A program made the translations under genes and the position numbers. From Mucor racemosus (taxonomy: Eukaryota > Mucoromycota > Mucoromycetes > Mucorales > Mucoraceae), in assembly GCA_027405735.1 (NCBI GenBank), contig JAPEHQ010000008.1:1-64000 (forward strand): 64,000 nucleotides of DNA, in the 5' to 3' direction. The notes below the pieces were generated by a model. It ran no database searches, was not told where the DNA came from, and saw nothing but the letters and a program-made list of their open reading frames with translations. Positions 1 through 10,581 of the stretch are shown here, one piece after another. Every line of letters starts with the position of its first letter. Position 1 is the first letter of the stretch.

Positions 1-970
1 AAGAGAGTCATACAAACAGTGATTCAAGAATCATTGAGTGCATCAATATCCGGGCGGATAGAAGGAGGAGCCGAGACCAAACCAGACAGAGTATCCACCA
101 GAGGAGCAACAGAAGAACGAAAAAGAGTTTGATATAGACTTAACGGCTTGATCATACCCAATTTTGAAAGCTTCCACTGCCGTCTTGGAGCCAGAACAGA
201 ATCACCAGACACCACCAAATCACCAGGAGGGGCTACATACTCGAAAGTAAGTAACATCAACCGATGATCAGAACCCGAGACAGATCAGACTCAACCACCA
301 GTTGAGGATTCAGCATAGCAGCCTCACCAATGTTAGTCAGAAACAGATCAATAATGCTACTTGCCTCCTTTTGACGTCGAAACGTCGTAAAGGTTTTAAC
401 ACCATAAGCCAAAGAAGCATTCAGCACTGAGAGATCAAATTCCTCAAGCCAAGGTTTCAGAGCAACACCACGAGGGTTAGTAGCAACATCACCAGTGAGA
501 GACCCTAACCGAGCATTAAAGTCACCACATAAAATAGTATCCTTAGTCATAGGTAGTGAACTAAGAATCGAGAGCACCTTATCTGTTGATAAGGGTGGAG
601 GAAAGTAAACACAATGAACCGTCAGGGTGCCAACCTTAAGGGACAGAGTGTGCGAATTATAAGAAGGAAGTTGAGAGACAGGATAGGGACAGGAAGGAGA
701 GACAAAAGCAGTTATACCACCAGAACCTCGACCAGAAGCACCGGATACTTTCGTACCGTACAAGTGGAATTGGGACCAGTTAGTAGGAAAAGACCCAGAA
801 GTAAGCCAAGTTTCAGTAACCAAGAGAACATGAGAATTCAGTACATGAGACAGAACATCATGAACGACAGAGGCACGTAGACCATTAGCATTCCATAGGG
901 AGAGAGAAACAAATAAGGAGTGGACCGGGTTATTATTATACATAGGTGAGGATTCAACTGAAGAACTCAT
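1..970 (-). pseudogene. LINE ORF2 fragment, frameshifted (copy C)
   Basis: The endonuclease half of the LINE ORF2 polyprotein starts at 970 on the minus strand. The frame is lost near 275, where one A is missing relative to copies B and A, and again near 27, where one A of a short run is missing. The remaining domains lie outside the window. The sequence is otherwise the same as the intact ORF2 copies. Confidence 0.85.
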
Positions 971-1904
971 TATTGTTCCATTTCAGAACCATTAGAGTTT
1001 TCAGTGCGCTTACGAGCAGAGTTGAGCAAGAACTTAGCCTTCTTGGGTTCTTTTTCCTCAAAACGAGCCATAGCTTCAGATACAGCAACAGCCAATTCTT
1101 CGTCACAGATCCATCCTGCAGATACAAAGTATTTACCACACCACTAACGTTGAGGGGGCGAAGGAAGGACAAAGTTTGCAGGGCACGAGTGTTAGTAAAT
1201 TCGTACATTAACGACTCACGGTCATTAATATGGAGGGCATCATATTTGGGATCAGCAATGTGTTGGGGATCCAAGGGATCAAAACCCTCAATGATTTCGG
1301 CTTCGCACTTCTTCATGAGATCAAGAAATTCCTCAACATACTGTGTATGGAGAAGAATACCAATAACGCCAGAGGCAGGGAAACAGATGTCTAGGACACG
1401 ACCAGTATCAACACCAACCTTGCGGAAGGTAGATCGAATTTCAGAGCGTAAAATCTTACCAGAGCGACCAATATATACATATTGGTATCCTTGGGGACCT
1501 TTAGCAGCAGCCGATTTGAAGAGGCGACCAGCAGCAACTCGCTTTTTAGCAGAGCGGGCGGGATCAGGAAGGTGAGCACCAGATTTAGCAGCATTAGCAT
1601 ACTTTGCATTGGAGTCTTTGGGTTTGGTAGTAGCTTGTTTAGAGACTTCATTACCTCCTTCAAGCGGAGGGTTGGTGGTGTTCGTAGGGTGACTGGATAG
1701 TTGACCCTGTAATTTTTCAATTACTAGGTCCTTGGTCAAAATATCCTTTTTCAAGGTGTTATTTTCGTTTTCTAACTTTTCCATTCGTAACAAGAGGCTT
1801 TCATGTTGGTGTACCTTCTCCTGTACTGAGGTAAGTTGTTGTTGAAACTGCAAAAGCAACTGTGGCAACTGATGCATATCAAAGTCTTGTAGATTTTCAA
1901 ACAT
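970..1904 (-). pseudogene. LINE ORF1, frameshifted (copy C)
   Basis: This matches the intact 311-aa ORF1 of the other copies from its ATG at 1904 down to about 1141. There one A is missing in a CCAACA context and the frame is lost for the last quarter. The resulting open frame runs on past the normal stop with an unrelated tail. The N-terminal coiled coil is preserved. Confidence 0.85.
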
Positions 1905-2125
1905 GGCGATGAAATATTATTCAATAAGGTGCAAATTTAAAGAATAAAATGGAGGTGTCCAACAAGGCTGAAACTTATAAACAATAAACTGCTATGGAAG
2001 GCGAGTATAATGGTATAGTTTGGAGTCGATTGGTGAACTAGTTGTTGAGATAAATGAGTTTTAATAAAAGATTGAGAAATTTCCTGTCGAAATGTCTTCA
2101 AAAGTTTAGAGAAACGGAAAGAGAT

Positions 2126-2139
2126 GGGGATGTAGCTCA
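2126..2139 (+). repeat. 14-bp tRNA-Ala 5' fragment between LINE copies
   Basis: GGGGATGTAGCTCA equals the first 14 bases of the tRNA-Ala gene at 11739 (acceptor strand plus start of the A box). It separates the 5' end of copy C from the 3' end of copy B, as expected if each insertion duplicated the target site. Confidence 0.85.
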
Positions 2140-2412
2140 GGTTAAGAATTGGTTTTTTATTAATAAAATTTAAATGGGCACTCGATATGAGCATAAGCCT
2201 TAAATTTAAGAAACATGGAGAAAAGAGAAACAAAAAACCCTTGACAGGGCACTATACTAATTTAAGGGAAAATGATGGTGTGGTAGTGGATATTGAGCAG
2301 TGAGATTAGTGGATGAACTGAAATTGATCTTGAGAGATTACCAACGGCTGGGAACTTTGATAAGACTTACCACCGAGGATCCGCACAAAGAAAGCAATAC
2401 AGTCATTTTTCA

Positions 2413-5400
2413 TCAATGTTTAGTCTTTTTGTCAGTGAACCATAAAGATCCGGGATCTTGATCTGGAGCAATGACAGCCAATGGGTGTGAAATACAATCA
2501 ATTGCATGAAGCAGAGAAAGTAAAGCCGACCAATATGGAGGAGGACCAGCCGAGGATTTGACCGGGAGACAGTTCAAAGCATGATCGATCTTGTTGGTAC
2601 CGAAAGGAGCAGAAGGTAAAGCATCTAGTAGCTCACCATCCAGAGCACGACAGGTCAGAAAATGATCTCGAGAGATATGAACACCCAAGGGTGACATACA
2701 CGAACATTCTTCTCGCATGTTGGTGAACCGACCAAGGCGCCATCGAACCAGTCGACTGCGAGCAGAGCGACCTATTGGTAGATATAGGATGGGATCAGGT
2801 CTCACAACAGAGGGACGACAAGCACGCAGCAAAGTATTAGATCCAGAAACAGCAGCCGCTTCCATTTGGCGATCTACCTGGTCTTGCCAATATTTGTTGA
2901 AAACAGAAACTAATCCAGCAGCAGAAGGAACAGGATCAGGTAACGACTGATACAATTTGTTTTCACAAATGTATTTATCTAACCTAGTGTAGGAAAGAGC
3001 GTTACGCAGGATCACCAAGAGACAGTCCTCAGGCAGGGTAGCAGCACGCAGAGCAAATCTAGTAGCTAGAACATTATAGCGATGTTTCATACTGGGCAAG
3101 CAAGTTATATGTTTTGCAACATTAAACCAGGAGCTACCCACAAACATGCCAACTAATCGATTCTGAACATCATCCAGATCCTTGAAATCCCGAAAGGAGA
3201 GGTGAGATATAGCTAGGCCATATTCGAGTTTTGGACGAATAAAGGCCTTGTACAAGCGTGAGCAGAGCAACAATGAAAAACCAGTGCGGTTTACACCAAC
3301 CGAATTCAACAGAGCCATCACCTGAATAGCACCAGAAGCCCGAAGAGACCGAATACCAGGGGCAAACAGACCTTTATACCGGAAAGGCATACCCAAATAA
3401 GTGAACTCTTCTACGATAGGAAGGGGTTCATTATATAGAGTAAGTCTATGACCGGTAGCAGCATTAGGAGACCCAAGAACAGCACACTTAGATGGTTTCC
3501 ATCTGTAGCCCAGAGAGATAGAGTGATCAGAAGCTAGGTCCAACATATGCTGAACATCCGACCGACGCCCAAATATGGCAACATCATCAGCAAAAAGTAG
3601 ACTATTGATTGCTATTGAGTTGGTCATACCAGGAGCACAGATCATAGAGGCACCAGAAGCAGCAGCACGCAGAGCACCAGGCAAAGAGTTGATATACAAC
3701 GAGTACAGATGGGGACTAAGAACAGAGCCTTGCAGGACACCTGTAACCGGCGAGAAAGCAGCAGAGTTGTGGTTAGCAATGAGCACCGAGACAGAAACTT
3801 CATCAAACATGTTAATCAACAGACCAAGAACTGGACGAGGGAGAGCTGAGGTAGCGAGCAACTGCCAAATAACTCGACGATCTACTGTATCATAAGCTGC
3901 CTTAATATCTAAGAAGGCCACTACAGGGTAATGATGATGGATCAGAAAATAGTCATGCATCAAGTCATGTAAACAGAGGGCTTGATCCAGAGGACTACGT
4001 TGAGGACGGAAACCACCTTGCGCAACATCAAGAGCAGGAGAATGAGCATCCAGATCAGGCATAATTGAAAATTCAAAGAGCTTACGCATCACCGAAGTAA
4101 GAGAAATCGGTCGAAAATTACCAGGATCAGTAGCATCACCTTTCTTGAAGATAGGGAAGACCTGAGCTTGACGCCAGAGAGCCGGTGTGTAACACCATTG
4201 ATAGCACAAGGTAAACAGGAGAGACAACACAGGAGCAATTTCCGTCACCAGAGATTTGAGCATCTCAGCTTTGATATGGTCGGGACCAGGAGCTTTATTT
4301 GTGGGGAGCCGTTTAATATGAGATACTAAGGTATCAACATCAAAAAGTGACATATCCGTAGGTACACTAAAAGGCAGATCAGAATCAAAGGTTTCAGGAG
4401 GTGGAGGACGACTAGCAGAAGCAAGTAAAGAACCATTATAGACAGATTCGAGATGTGACCCCATAGTTGCGACCGAAGCAGCAGGACCATCAGGATGACT
4501 ATATGTGGCAGAGGATTCTTTATGGCGTTTAATACGCTTAATAGCAGCAGTAGCTTTTGAGAAATCACTCTCCAATACAGCACAGAATTTTTTCCAGGAC
4601 CTTCGCTTTGCAGCTTGTACCAATGACCGAAATTGACGGTGCGCATGTTTGTAGACAGCCCAGTTGTTGATTTTGGCAATCCCAGTGGAATGTCGCCACT
4701 TGCTGTAGAGACGATCCCTTGAACGAGCAGCATCCTCAATTTCTAGAGTCCAGAACTTTTTCCAATGACCAGGACGACCAGTTTTCACACCAATAGAACC
4801 ATCAAGAGAGTCATACAAACAGTGATTCAAAGAATCATTGAGTGCATCAATATCCGGGCGGATAGAAGGAGGAGCCGAGACCAAACCAGACAGAGTATCC
4901 ACCAGAGGAGCAACAGAAGAACGAAAAAGAGTTTGATATAGACTTAACGGCTTGATCATACCCAATTTTGAAAGCTTCCACTGCCGTCTTGGAGCCAGAA
5001 CAGAATCACCAGACACCACCAAATCACCAGGAGGGGCTACATACTCGAAAGTAAGTAACATCAACCGATGATCAGAACCCAGAGACAGATCAGACTCAAC
5101 CACCAGTTGAGGATTCAGCATAGCAGCCTCACCAATGTTAGTCAGAAACAGATCAATAATGCTACTTGCCTCCTTTTGACGTCGAAACGTCGTAAAGGTT
5201 TTAACACCATAAGCCAAAGAAGCATTCAGCACTGAGAGATCAAATTCCTCAAGCCAAGGTTTCAGAGCAACACCACGAGGGTTAGTAGCAACATCACCAG
5301 TGAGAGACCCTAACCGAGCATTAAAGTCACCACATAAAATAGTATCCTTAGTCATAGGTAGTGAACTAAGAATCGAGAGCACCTTATCTGTTGATAAGGG

Positions 5401-5775
5401 TGGAGGAAAGTAAACACAATGAACCGTCAGGGTGCCAACCTTAAGGGACAGAGTGTGCGAATTATAAGAAGGAAGTTGAGAGACAGGATAGGGACAGGAA
5501 GGAGAGACAAAAGCAGTTATACCACCAGAACCTCGACCAGAAGCACCGGATACTTTCGTACCGTACAAGTGGAATTGGGACCAGTTAGTAGGAAAAGACC
5601 CAGAAGTAAGCCAAGTTTCAGTAACCAAGAGAACATGAGAATTCAGTACATGAGACAGAACATCATGAACGACAGAGGCACGTAGACCATTAGCATTCCA
5701 TAGGGAGAGAGAAACAAATAAGGAGTGGACCGGGTTATTATTATACATAGGTGAGGATTCAACTGAAGAACTCAT
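2413..5775 (-). CDS. LINE ORF2: endonuclease-reverse transcriptase (copy B)
   Basis: This 1120-aa polyprotein has, in order: an APE-like endonuclease (about residues 20-240; N29, E53, the GDFNA motif near 148 and SDHR near 235); a reverse transcriptase (about 520-790) with the NFRPISL, LDIKAAYD and LQGSVLSP motifs and the catalytic FADD at 728-731; and a C-terminal C-x-C...H-x3-C zinc motif (C1024, C1026, H1038, C1042). The endonuclease would nick the target and the RT copy element RNA at the nick. Every catalytic motif I could identify is present, so the copy looks competent. The start is the ATG overlapping the ORF1 stop. Confidence 0.93.
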   Translation of the reverse strand: MSSSVESSPMYNNNPVHSLFVSLSLWNANGLRASVVHDVLSHVLNSHVLLVTETWLTSGSFPTNWSQFHLYGTKVSGASGRGSGGITAFVSPSCPYPVSQLPSYNSHTLSLKVGTLTVHCVYFPPPLSTDKVLSILSSLPMTKDTILCGDFNARLGSLTGDVATNPRGVALKPWLEEFDLSVLNASLAYGVKTFTTFRRQKEASSIIDLFLTNIGEAAMLNPQLVVESDLSLGSDHRLMLLTFEYVAPPGDLVVSGDSVLAPRRQWKLSKLGMIKPLSLYQTLFRSSVAPLVDTLSGLVSAPPSIRPDIDALNDSLNHCLYDSLDGSIGVKTGRPGHWKKFWTLEIEDAARSRDRLYSKWRHSTGIAKINNWAVYKHAHRQFRSLVQAAKRRSWKKFCAVLESDFSKATAAIKRIKRHKESSATYSHPDGPAASVATMGSHLESVYNGSLLASASRPPPPETFDSDLPFSVPTDMSLFDVDTLVSHIKRLPTNKAPGPDHIKAEMLKSLVTEIAPVLSLLFTLCYQWCYTPALWRQAQVFPIFKKGDATDPGNFRPISLTSVMRKLFEFSIMPDLDAHSPALDVAQGGFRPQRSPLDQALCLHDLMHDYFLIHHHYPVVAFLDIKAAYDTVDRRVIWQLLATSALPRPVLGLLINMFDEVSVSVLIANHNSAAFSPVTGVLQGSVLSPHLYSLYINSLPGALRAAASGASMICAPGMTNSIAINSLLFADDVAIFGRRSDVQHMLDLASDHSISLGYRWKPSKCAVLGSPNAATGHRLTLYNEPLPIVEEFTYLGMPFRYKGLFAPGIRSLRASGAIQVMALLNSVGVNRTGFSLLLCSRLYKAFIRPKLEYGLAISHLSFRDFKDLDDVQNRLVGMFVGSSWFNVAKHITCLPSMKHRYNVLATRFALRAATLPEDCLLVILRNALSYTRLDKYICENKLYQSLPDPVPSAAGLVSVFNKYWQDQVDRQMEAAAVSGSNTLLRACRPSVVRPDPILYLPIGRSARSRLVRWRLGRFTNMREECSCMSPLGVHISRDHFLTCRALDGELLDALPSAPFGTNKIDHALNCLPVKSSAGPPPYWSALLSLLHAIDCISHPLAVIAPDQDPGSLWFTDKKTKH

Positions 5776-6710
5776 TATTGTTCCATTTCAGAACCATTAG
5801 AGTTTTCAGTGCGCTTACGAGCAGAGTTGAGCAAGAACTTAGCCTTCTTGGGTTCTTTTTCCTCAAAACGAGCCATAGCTTCAGATACAGCAACAGCCAA
5901 TTCTTCGTCACAGATCCATCCTGCAGATACAAAGTATTTACCAACACCACTAACGTTGAGGGGGCGAAGGAAGGACAAAGTTTGCAGGGCACGAGTGTTA
6001 GTAAATTCGTACATTAACGACTCACGGTCATTAATATGGAGGGCATCATATTTGGGATCAGCAATGTGTTGGGGATCCAAGGGATCAAAACCCTCAATGA
6101 TTTCGGCTTCGCACTTCTTCATGAGATCAAGAAATTCCTCAACATACTGTGTATGGAGAAGAATACCAATAACGCCAGAGGCAGGGAAACAGATGTCTAG
6201 GACACGACCAGTATCAACACCAACCTTGCGGAAGGTAGATCGAATTTCAGAGCGTAAAATCTTACCAGAGCGACCAATATATACATATTGGTATCCTTGG
6301 GGACCTTTAGCAGCAGCCGATTTGAAGAGGCGACCAGCAGCAACTCGCTTTTTAGCAGAGCGGGCGGGATCAGGAAGGTGAGCACCAGATTTAGCAGCAT
6401 TAGCATACTTTGCATTGGAGTCTTTGGGTTTGGTAGTAGCTTGTTTAGAGACTTCATTACCTCCTTCAAGCGGAGGGTTGGTGGTGTTCGTAGGGTGACT
6501 GGATAGTTGACCCTGTAATTTTTCAATTACTAGGTCCTTGGTCAAAATATCCTTTTTCAAGGTGTTATTTTCGTTTTCTAACTTTTCCATTCGTAACAAG
6601 AGGCTTTCATGTTGGTGTACCTTCTCCTGTACTGAGGTAAGTTGTTGTTGAAACTGCAAAAGCAACTGTGGCAACTGATGCATATCAAAGTCTTGTAGAT
6701 TTTCAAACAT
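5775..6710 (-). CDS. LINE ORF1 protein (copy B)
   Basis: This 311-aa protein starts at the only long-frame ATG after the 5'UTR. Residues about 8-70 are a leucine/glutamine-rich coiled coil. A basic linker follows, then a globular C-terminal half. I see no CCHC zinc knuckle. LINE ORF1 proteins bind element RNA and form ribonucleoprotein particles, and the coiled coil fits trimerisation or oligomerisation. Its TAA stop overlaps the ATG of ORF2 in the order TAATG, which suggests ORF2 is made by termination-reinitiation. Assignment as ORF1 rests on position and coiled coil rather than on a recognised RNA-binding fold. Confidence 0.8.
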   Translation of the reverse strand: MFENLQDFDMHQLPQLLLQFQQQLTSVQEKVHQHESLLLRMEKLENENNTLKKDILTKDLVIEKLQGQLSSHPTNTTNPPLEGGNEVSKQATTKPKDSNAKYANAAKSGAHLPDPARSAKKRVAAGRLFKSAAAKGPQGYQYVYIGRSGKILRSEIRSTFRKVGVDTGRVLDICFPASGVIGILLHTQYVEEFLDLMKKCEAEIIEGFDPLDPQHIADPKYDALHINDRESLMYEFTNTRALQTLSFLRPLNVSGVGKYFVSAGWICDEELAVAVSEAMARFEEKEPKKAKFLLNSARKRTENSNGSEMEQ

Positions 6711-6931
6711 GGCGATGAAATATTATTCAATAAGGTGCAAATTTAAAGAATAAAATGGAGGTGTCCAACAAGGCTGAAACTTATAAACAATAAACTGCTA
6801 TGGAAGGCGAGTATAATGGTATAGTTTGGAGTCGATTGGTGAACTAGTTGTTGAGATAAATGAGTTTTAATAAAAGATTGAGAAATTTCCTGTCGAAATG
6901 TCTTCAAAAGTTTAGAGAAACGGAAAGAGAT

Positions 6932-6945
6932 GGGGATGTAGCTCA
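6932..6945 (+). repeat. 14-bp tRNA-Ala 5' fragment between LINE copies B and A
   Basis: This is the same GGGGATGTAGCTCA as at 2126-2139, exactly 4806 bp further on. It is flanked by the 5' end of copy B and the 3' end of copy A. It is read as the target-site duplication left by successive insertions into the same tRNA gene. Confidence 0.85.
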
Positions 6946-7218
6946 GGTTAAGAATTGGTTTTTTATTAATAAAATTTAAATGGGCACTCGATATGAGCAT
7001 AAGCCTTAAATTTAAGAAACATGGAGAAAAGAGAAACAAAAAACCCTTGACAGGGCACTATACTAATTTAAGGGAAAATGATGGTGTGGTAGTGGATATT
7101 GAGCAGTGAGATTAGTGGATGAACTGAAATTGATCTTGAGAGATTACCAACGGCTGGGAACTTTGATAAGACTTACCACCGAGGATCCGCACAAAGAAAG
7201 CAATACAGTCATTTTTCA

Positions 7219-10200
7219 TCAATGTTTAGTCTTTTTGTCAGTGAACCATAAAGATCCGGGATCTTGATCTGGAGCAATGACAGCCAATGGGTGTGAAATA
7301 CAATCAATTGCATGAAGCAGAGAAAGTAAAGCCGACCAATATGGAGGAGGACCAGCCGAGGATTTGACCGGGAGACAGTTCAAAGCATGATCGATCTTGT
7401 TGGTACCGAAAGGAGCAGAAGGTAAAGCATCTAGTAGCTCACCATCCAGAGCACGACAGGTCAGAAAATGATCTCGAGAGATATGAACACCCAAGGGTGA
7501 CATACACGAACATTCTTCTCGCATGTTGGTGAACCGACCAAGGCGCCATCGAACCAGTCGACTGCGAGCAGAGCGACCTATTGGTAGATATAGGATGGGA
7601 TCAGGTCTCACAACAGAGGGACGACAAGCACGCAGCAAAGTATTAGATCCAGAAACAGCAGCCGCTTCCATTTGGCGATCTACCTGGTCTTGCCAATATT
7701 TGTTGAAAACAGAAACTAATCCAGCAGCAGAAGGAACAGGATCAGGTAACGACTGATACAATTTGTTTTCACAAATGTATTTATCTAACCTAGTGTAGGA
7801 AAGAGCGTTACGCAGGATCACCAAGAGACAGTCCTCAGGCAGGGTAGCAGCACGCAGAGCAAATCTAGTAGCTAGAACATTATAGCGATGTTTCATACTG
7901 GGCAAGCAAGTTATATGTTTTGCAACATTAAACCAGGAGCTACCCACAAACATGCCAACTAATCGATTCTGAACATCATCCAGATCCTTGAAATCCCGAA
8001 AGGAGAGGTGAGATATAGCTAGGCCATATTCGAGTTTTGGACGAATAAAGGCCTTGTACAAGCGTGAGCAGAGCAACAATGAAAAACCAGTGCGGTTTAC
8101 ACCAACCGAATTCAACAGAGCCATCACCTGAATAGCACCAGAAGCCCGAAGAGACCGAATACCAGGGGCAAACAGACCTTTATACCGGAAAGGCATACCC
8201 AAATAAGTGAACTCTTCTACGATAGGAAGGGGTTCATTATATAGAGTAAGTCTATGACCGGTAGCAGCATTAGGAGACCCAAGAACAGCACACTTAGATG
8301 GTTTCCATCTGTAGCCCAGAGAGATAGAGTGATCAGAAGCTAGGTCCAACATATGCTGAACATCCGACCGACGCCCAAATATGGCAACATCATCAGCAAA
8401 AAGTAGACTATTGATTGCTATTGAGTTGGTCATACCAGGAGCACAGATCATAGAGGCACCAGAAGCAGCAGCACGCAGAGCACCAGGCAAAGAGTTGATA
8501 TACAACGAGTACAGATGGGGACTAAGAACAGAGCCTTGCAGGACACCTGTAACCGGCGAGAAAGCAGCAGAGTTGTGGTTAGCAATGAGCACCGAGACAG
8601 AAACTTCATCAAACATGTTAATCAACAGACCAAGAACTGGACGAGGGAGAGCTGAGGTAGCGAGCAACTGCCAAATAACTCGACGATCTACTGTATCATA
8701 AGCTGCCTTAATATCTAAGAAGGCCACTACAGGGTAATGATGATGGATCAGAAAATAGTCATGCATCAAGTCATGTAAACAGAGGGCTTGATCCAGAGGA
8801 CTACGTTGAGGACGGAAACCACCTTGCGCAACATCAAGAGCAGGAGAATGAGCATCCAGATCAGGCATAATTGAAAATTCAAAGAGCTTACGCATCACCG
8901 AAGTAAGAGAAATCGGTCGAAAATTACCAGGATCAGTAGCATCACCTTTCTTGAAGATAGGGAAGACCTGAGCTTGACGCCAGAGAGCCGGTGTGTAACA
9001 CCATTGATAGCACAAGGTAAACAGGAGAGACAACACAGGAGCAATTTCCGTCACCAGAGATTTGAGCATCTCAGCTTTGATATGGTCGGGACCAGGAGCT
9101 TTATTTGTGGGGAGCCGTTTAATATGAGATACTAAGGTATCAACATCAAAAAGTGACATATCCGTAGGTACACTAAAAGGCAGATCAGAATCAAAGGTTT
9201 CAGGAGGTGGAGGACGACTAGCAGAAGCAAGTAAAGAACCATTATAGACAGATTCGAGATGTGACCCCATAGTTGCGACCGAAGCAGCAGGACCATCAGG
9301 ATGACTATATGTGGCAGAGGATTCTTTATGGCGTTTAATACGCTTAATAGCAGCAGTAGCTTTTGAGAAATCACTCTCCAATACAGCACAGAATTTTTTC
9401 CAGGACCTTCGCTTTGCAGCTTGTACCAATGACCGAAATTGACGGTGCGCATGTTTGTAGACAGCCCAGTTGTTGATTTTGGCAATCCCAGTGGAATGTC
9501 GCCACTTGCTGTAGAGACGATCCCTTGAACGAGCAGCATCCTCAATTTCTAGAGTCCAGAACTTTTTCCAATGACCAGGACGACCAGTTTTCACACCAAT
9601 AGAACCATCAAGAGAGTCATACAAACAGTGATTCAAAGAATCATTGAGTGCATCAATATCCGGGCGGATAGAAGGAGGAGCCGAGACCAAACCAGACAGA
9701 GTATCCACCAGAGGAGCAACAGAAGAACGAAAAAGAGTTTGATATAGACTTAACGGCTTGATCATACCCAATTTTGAAAGCTTCCACTGCCGTCTTGGAG
9801 CCAGAACAGAATCACCAGACACCACCAAATCACCAGGAGGGGCTACATACTCGAAAGTAAGTAACATCAACCGATGATCAGAACCCAGAGACAGATCAGA
9901 CTCAACCACCAGTTGAGGATTCAGCATAGCAGCCTCACCAATGTTAGTCAGAAACAGATCAATAATGCTACTTGCCTCCTTTTGACGTCGAAACGTCGTA
10001 AAGGTTTTAACACCATAAGCCAAAGAAGCATTCAGCACTGAGAGATCAAATTCCTCAAGCCAAGGTTTCAGAGCAACACCACGAGGGTTAGTAGCAACAT
10101 CACCAGTGAGAGACCCTAACCGAGCATTAAAGTCACCACATAAAATAGTATCCTTAGTCATAGGTAGTGAACTAAGAATCGAGAGCACCTTATCTGTTGA

Positions 10201-10581
10201 TAAGGGTGGAGGAAAGTAAACACAATGAACCGTCAGGGTGCCAACCTTAAGGGACAGAGTGTGCGAATTATAAGAAGGAAGTTGAGAGACAGGATAGGGA
10301 CAGGAAGGAGAGACAAAAGCAGTTATACCACCAGAACCTCGACCAGAAGCACCGGATACTTTCGTACCGTACAAGTGGAATTGGGACCAGTTAGTAGGAA
10401 AAGACCCAGAAGTAAGCCAAGTTTCAGTAACCAAGAGAACATGAGAATTCAGTACATGAGACAGAACATCATGAACGACAGAGGCACGTAGACCATTAGC
10501 ATTCCATAGGGAGAGAGAAACAAATAAGGAGTGGACCGGGTTATTATTATACATAGGTGAGGATTCAACTGAAGAACTCAT
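7219..10581 (-). CDS. LINE ORF2: endonuclease-reverse transcriptase (copy A)
   Basis: This 1120-aa protein has the same sequence as copy B ORF2: APE endonuclease, RT with FADD, and C-terminal CxC...HxxxC zinc motif. It is fully open. Two intact equal copies in tandem suggest either very recent insertion or ongoing gene conversion. Confidence 0.93.
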   Translation of the reverse strand: MSSSVESSPMYNNNPVHSLFVSLSLWNANGLRASVVHDVLSHVLNSHVLLVTETWLTSGSFPTNWSQFHLYGTKVSGASGRGSGGITAFVSPSCPYPVSQLPSYNSHTLSLKVGTLTVHCVYFPPPLSTDKVLSILSSLPMTKDTILCGDFNARLGSLTGDVATNPRGVALKPWLEEFDLSVLNASLAYGVKTFTTFRRQKEASSIIDLFLTNIGEAAMLNPQLVVESDLSLGSDHRLMLLTFEYVAPPGDLVVSGDSVLAPRRQWKLSKLGMIKPLSLYQTLFRSSVAPLVDTLSGLVSAPPSIRPDIDALNDSLNHCLYDSLDGSIGVKTGRPGHWKKFWTLEIEDAARSRDRLYSKWRHSTGIAKINNWAVYKHAHRQFRSLVQAAKRRSWKKFCAVLESDFSKATAAIKRIKRHKESSATYSHPDGPAASVATMGSHLESVYNGSLLASASRPPPPETFDSDLPFSVPTDMSLFDVDTLVSHIKRLPTNKAPGPDHIKAEMLKSLVTEIAPVLSLLFTLCYQWCYTPALWRQAQVFPIFKKGDATDPGNFRPISLTSVMRKLFEFSIMPDLDAHSPALDVAQGGFRPQRSPLDQALCLHDLMHDYFLIHHHYPVVAFLDIKAAYDTVDRRVIWQLLATSALPRPVLGLLINMFDEVSVSVLIANHNSAAFSPVTGVLQGSVLSPHLYSLYINSLPGALRAAASGASMICAPGMTNSIAINSLLFADDVAIFGRRSDVQHMLDLASDHSISLGYRWKPSKCAVLGSPNAATGHRLTLYNEPLPIVEEFTYLGMPFRYKGLFAPGIRSLRASGAIQVMALLNSVGVNRTGFSLLLCSRLYKAFIRPKLEYGLAISHLSFRDFKDLDDVQNRLVGMFVGSSWFNVAKHITCLPSMKHRYNVLATRFALRAATLPEDCLLVILRNALSYTRLDKYICENKLYQSLPDPVPSAAGLVSVFNKYWQDQVDRQMEAAAVSGSNTLLRACRPSVVRPDPILYLPIGRSARSRLVRWRLGRFTNMREECSCMSPLGVHISRDHFLTCRALDGELLDALPSAPFGTNKIDHALNCLPVKSSAGPPPYWSALLSLLHAIDCISHPLAVIAPDQDPGSLWFTDKKTKH

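Larger units (their letters stand above)
1..2125 (-). mobile_element. tRNA-targeted LINE, copy C (partial)
   Basis: This is the 5' part (minus strand) of a third copy of the 4806-bp tandem LINE unit: 5'UTR, ORF1 and the first part of ORF2. The window edge cuts off the rest. It reads base-for-base like copies B and A except for single-base losses in short homopolymers near 27, 275 and 1141, which break both ORFs. The losses could be decay or end-of-contig sequencing errors. Confidence 0.9.
2140..6931 (-). mobile_element. tRNA-targeted LINE, complete copy B
   Basis: This is a complete non-LTR retrotransposon on the minus strand: 5'UTR about 6711-6931, ORF1 6710-5775, ORF2 5775-2413, 3'UTR 2412-2140. 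It has no long poly(A) tail; the 3' end is AT-rich with an AATAAA and finishes directly on a tRNA-Ala fragment. Both ORFs are open and I saw no difference from copy A, so duplication was recent or the copies are homogenised. APE-type endonuclease plus RT, and a separate coiled-coil ORF1, place it among two-ORF APE LINEs. Confidence 0.92.
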
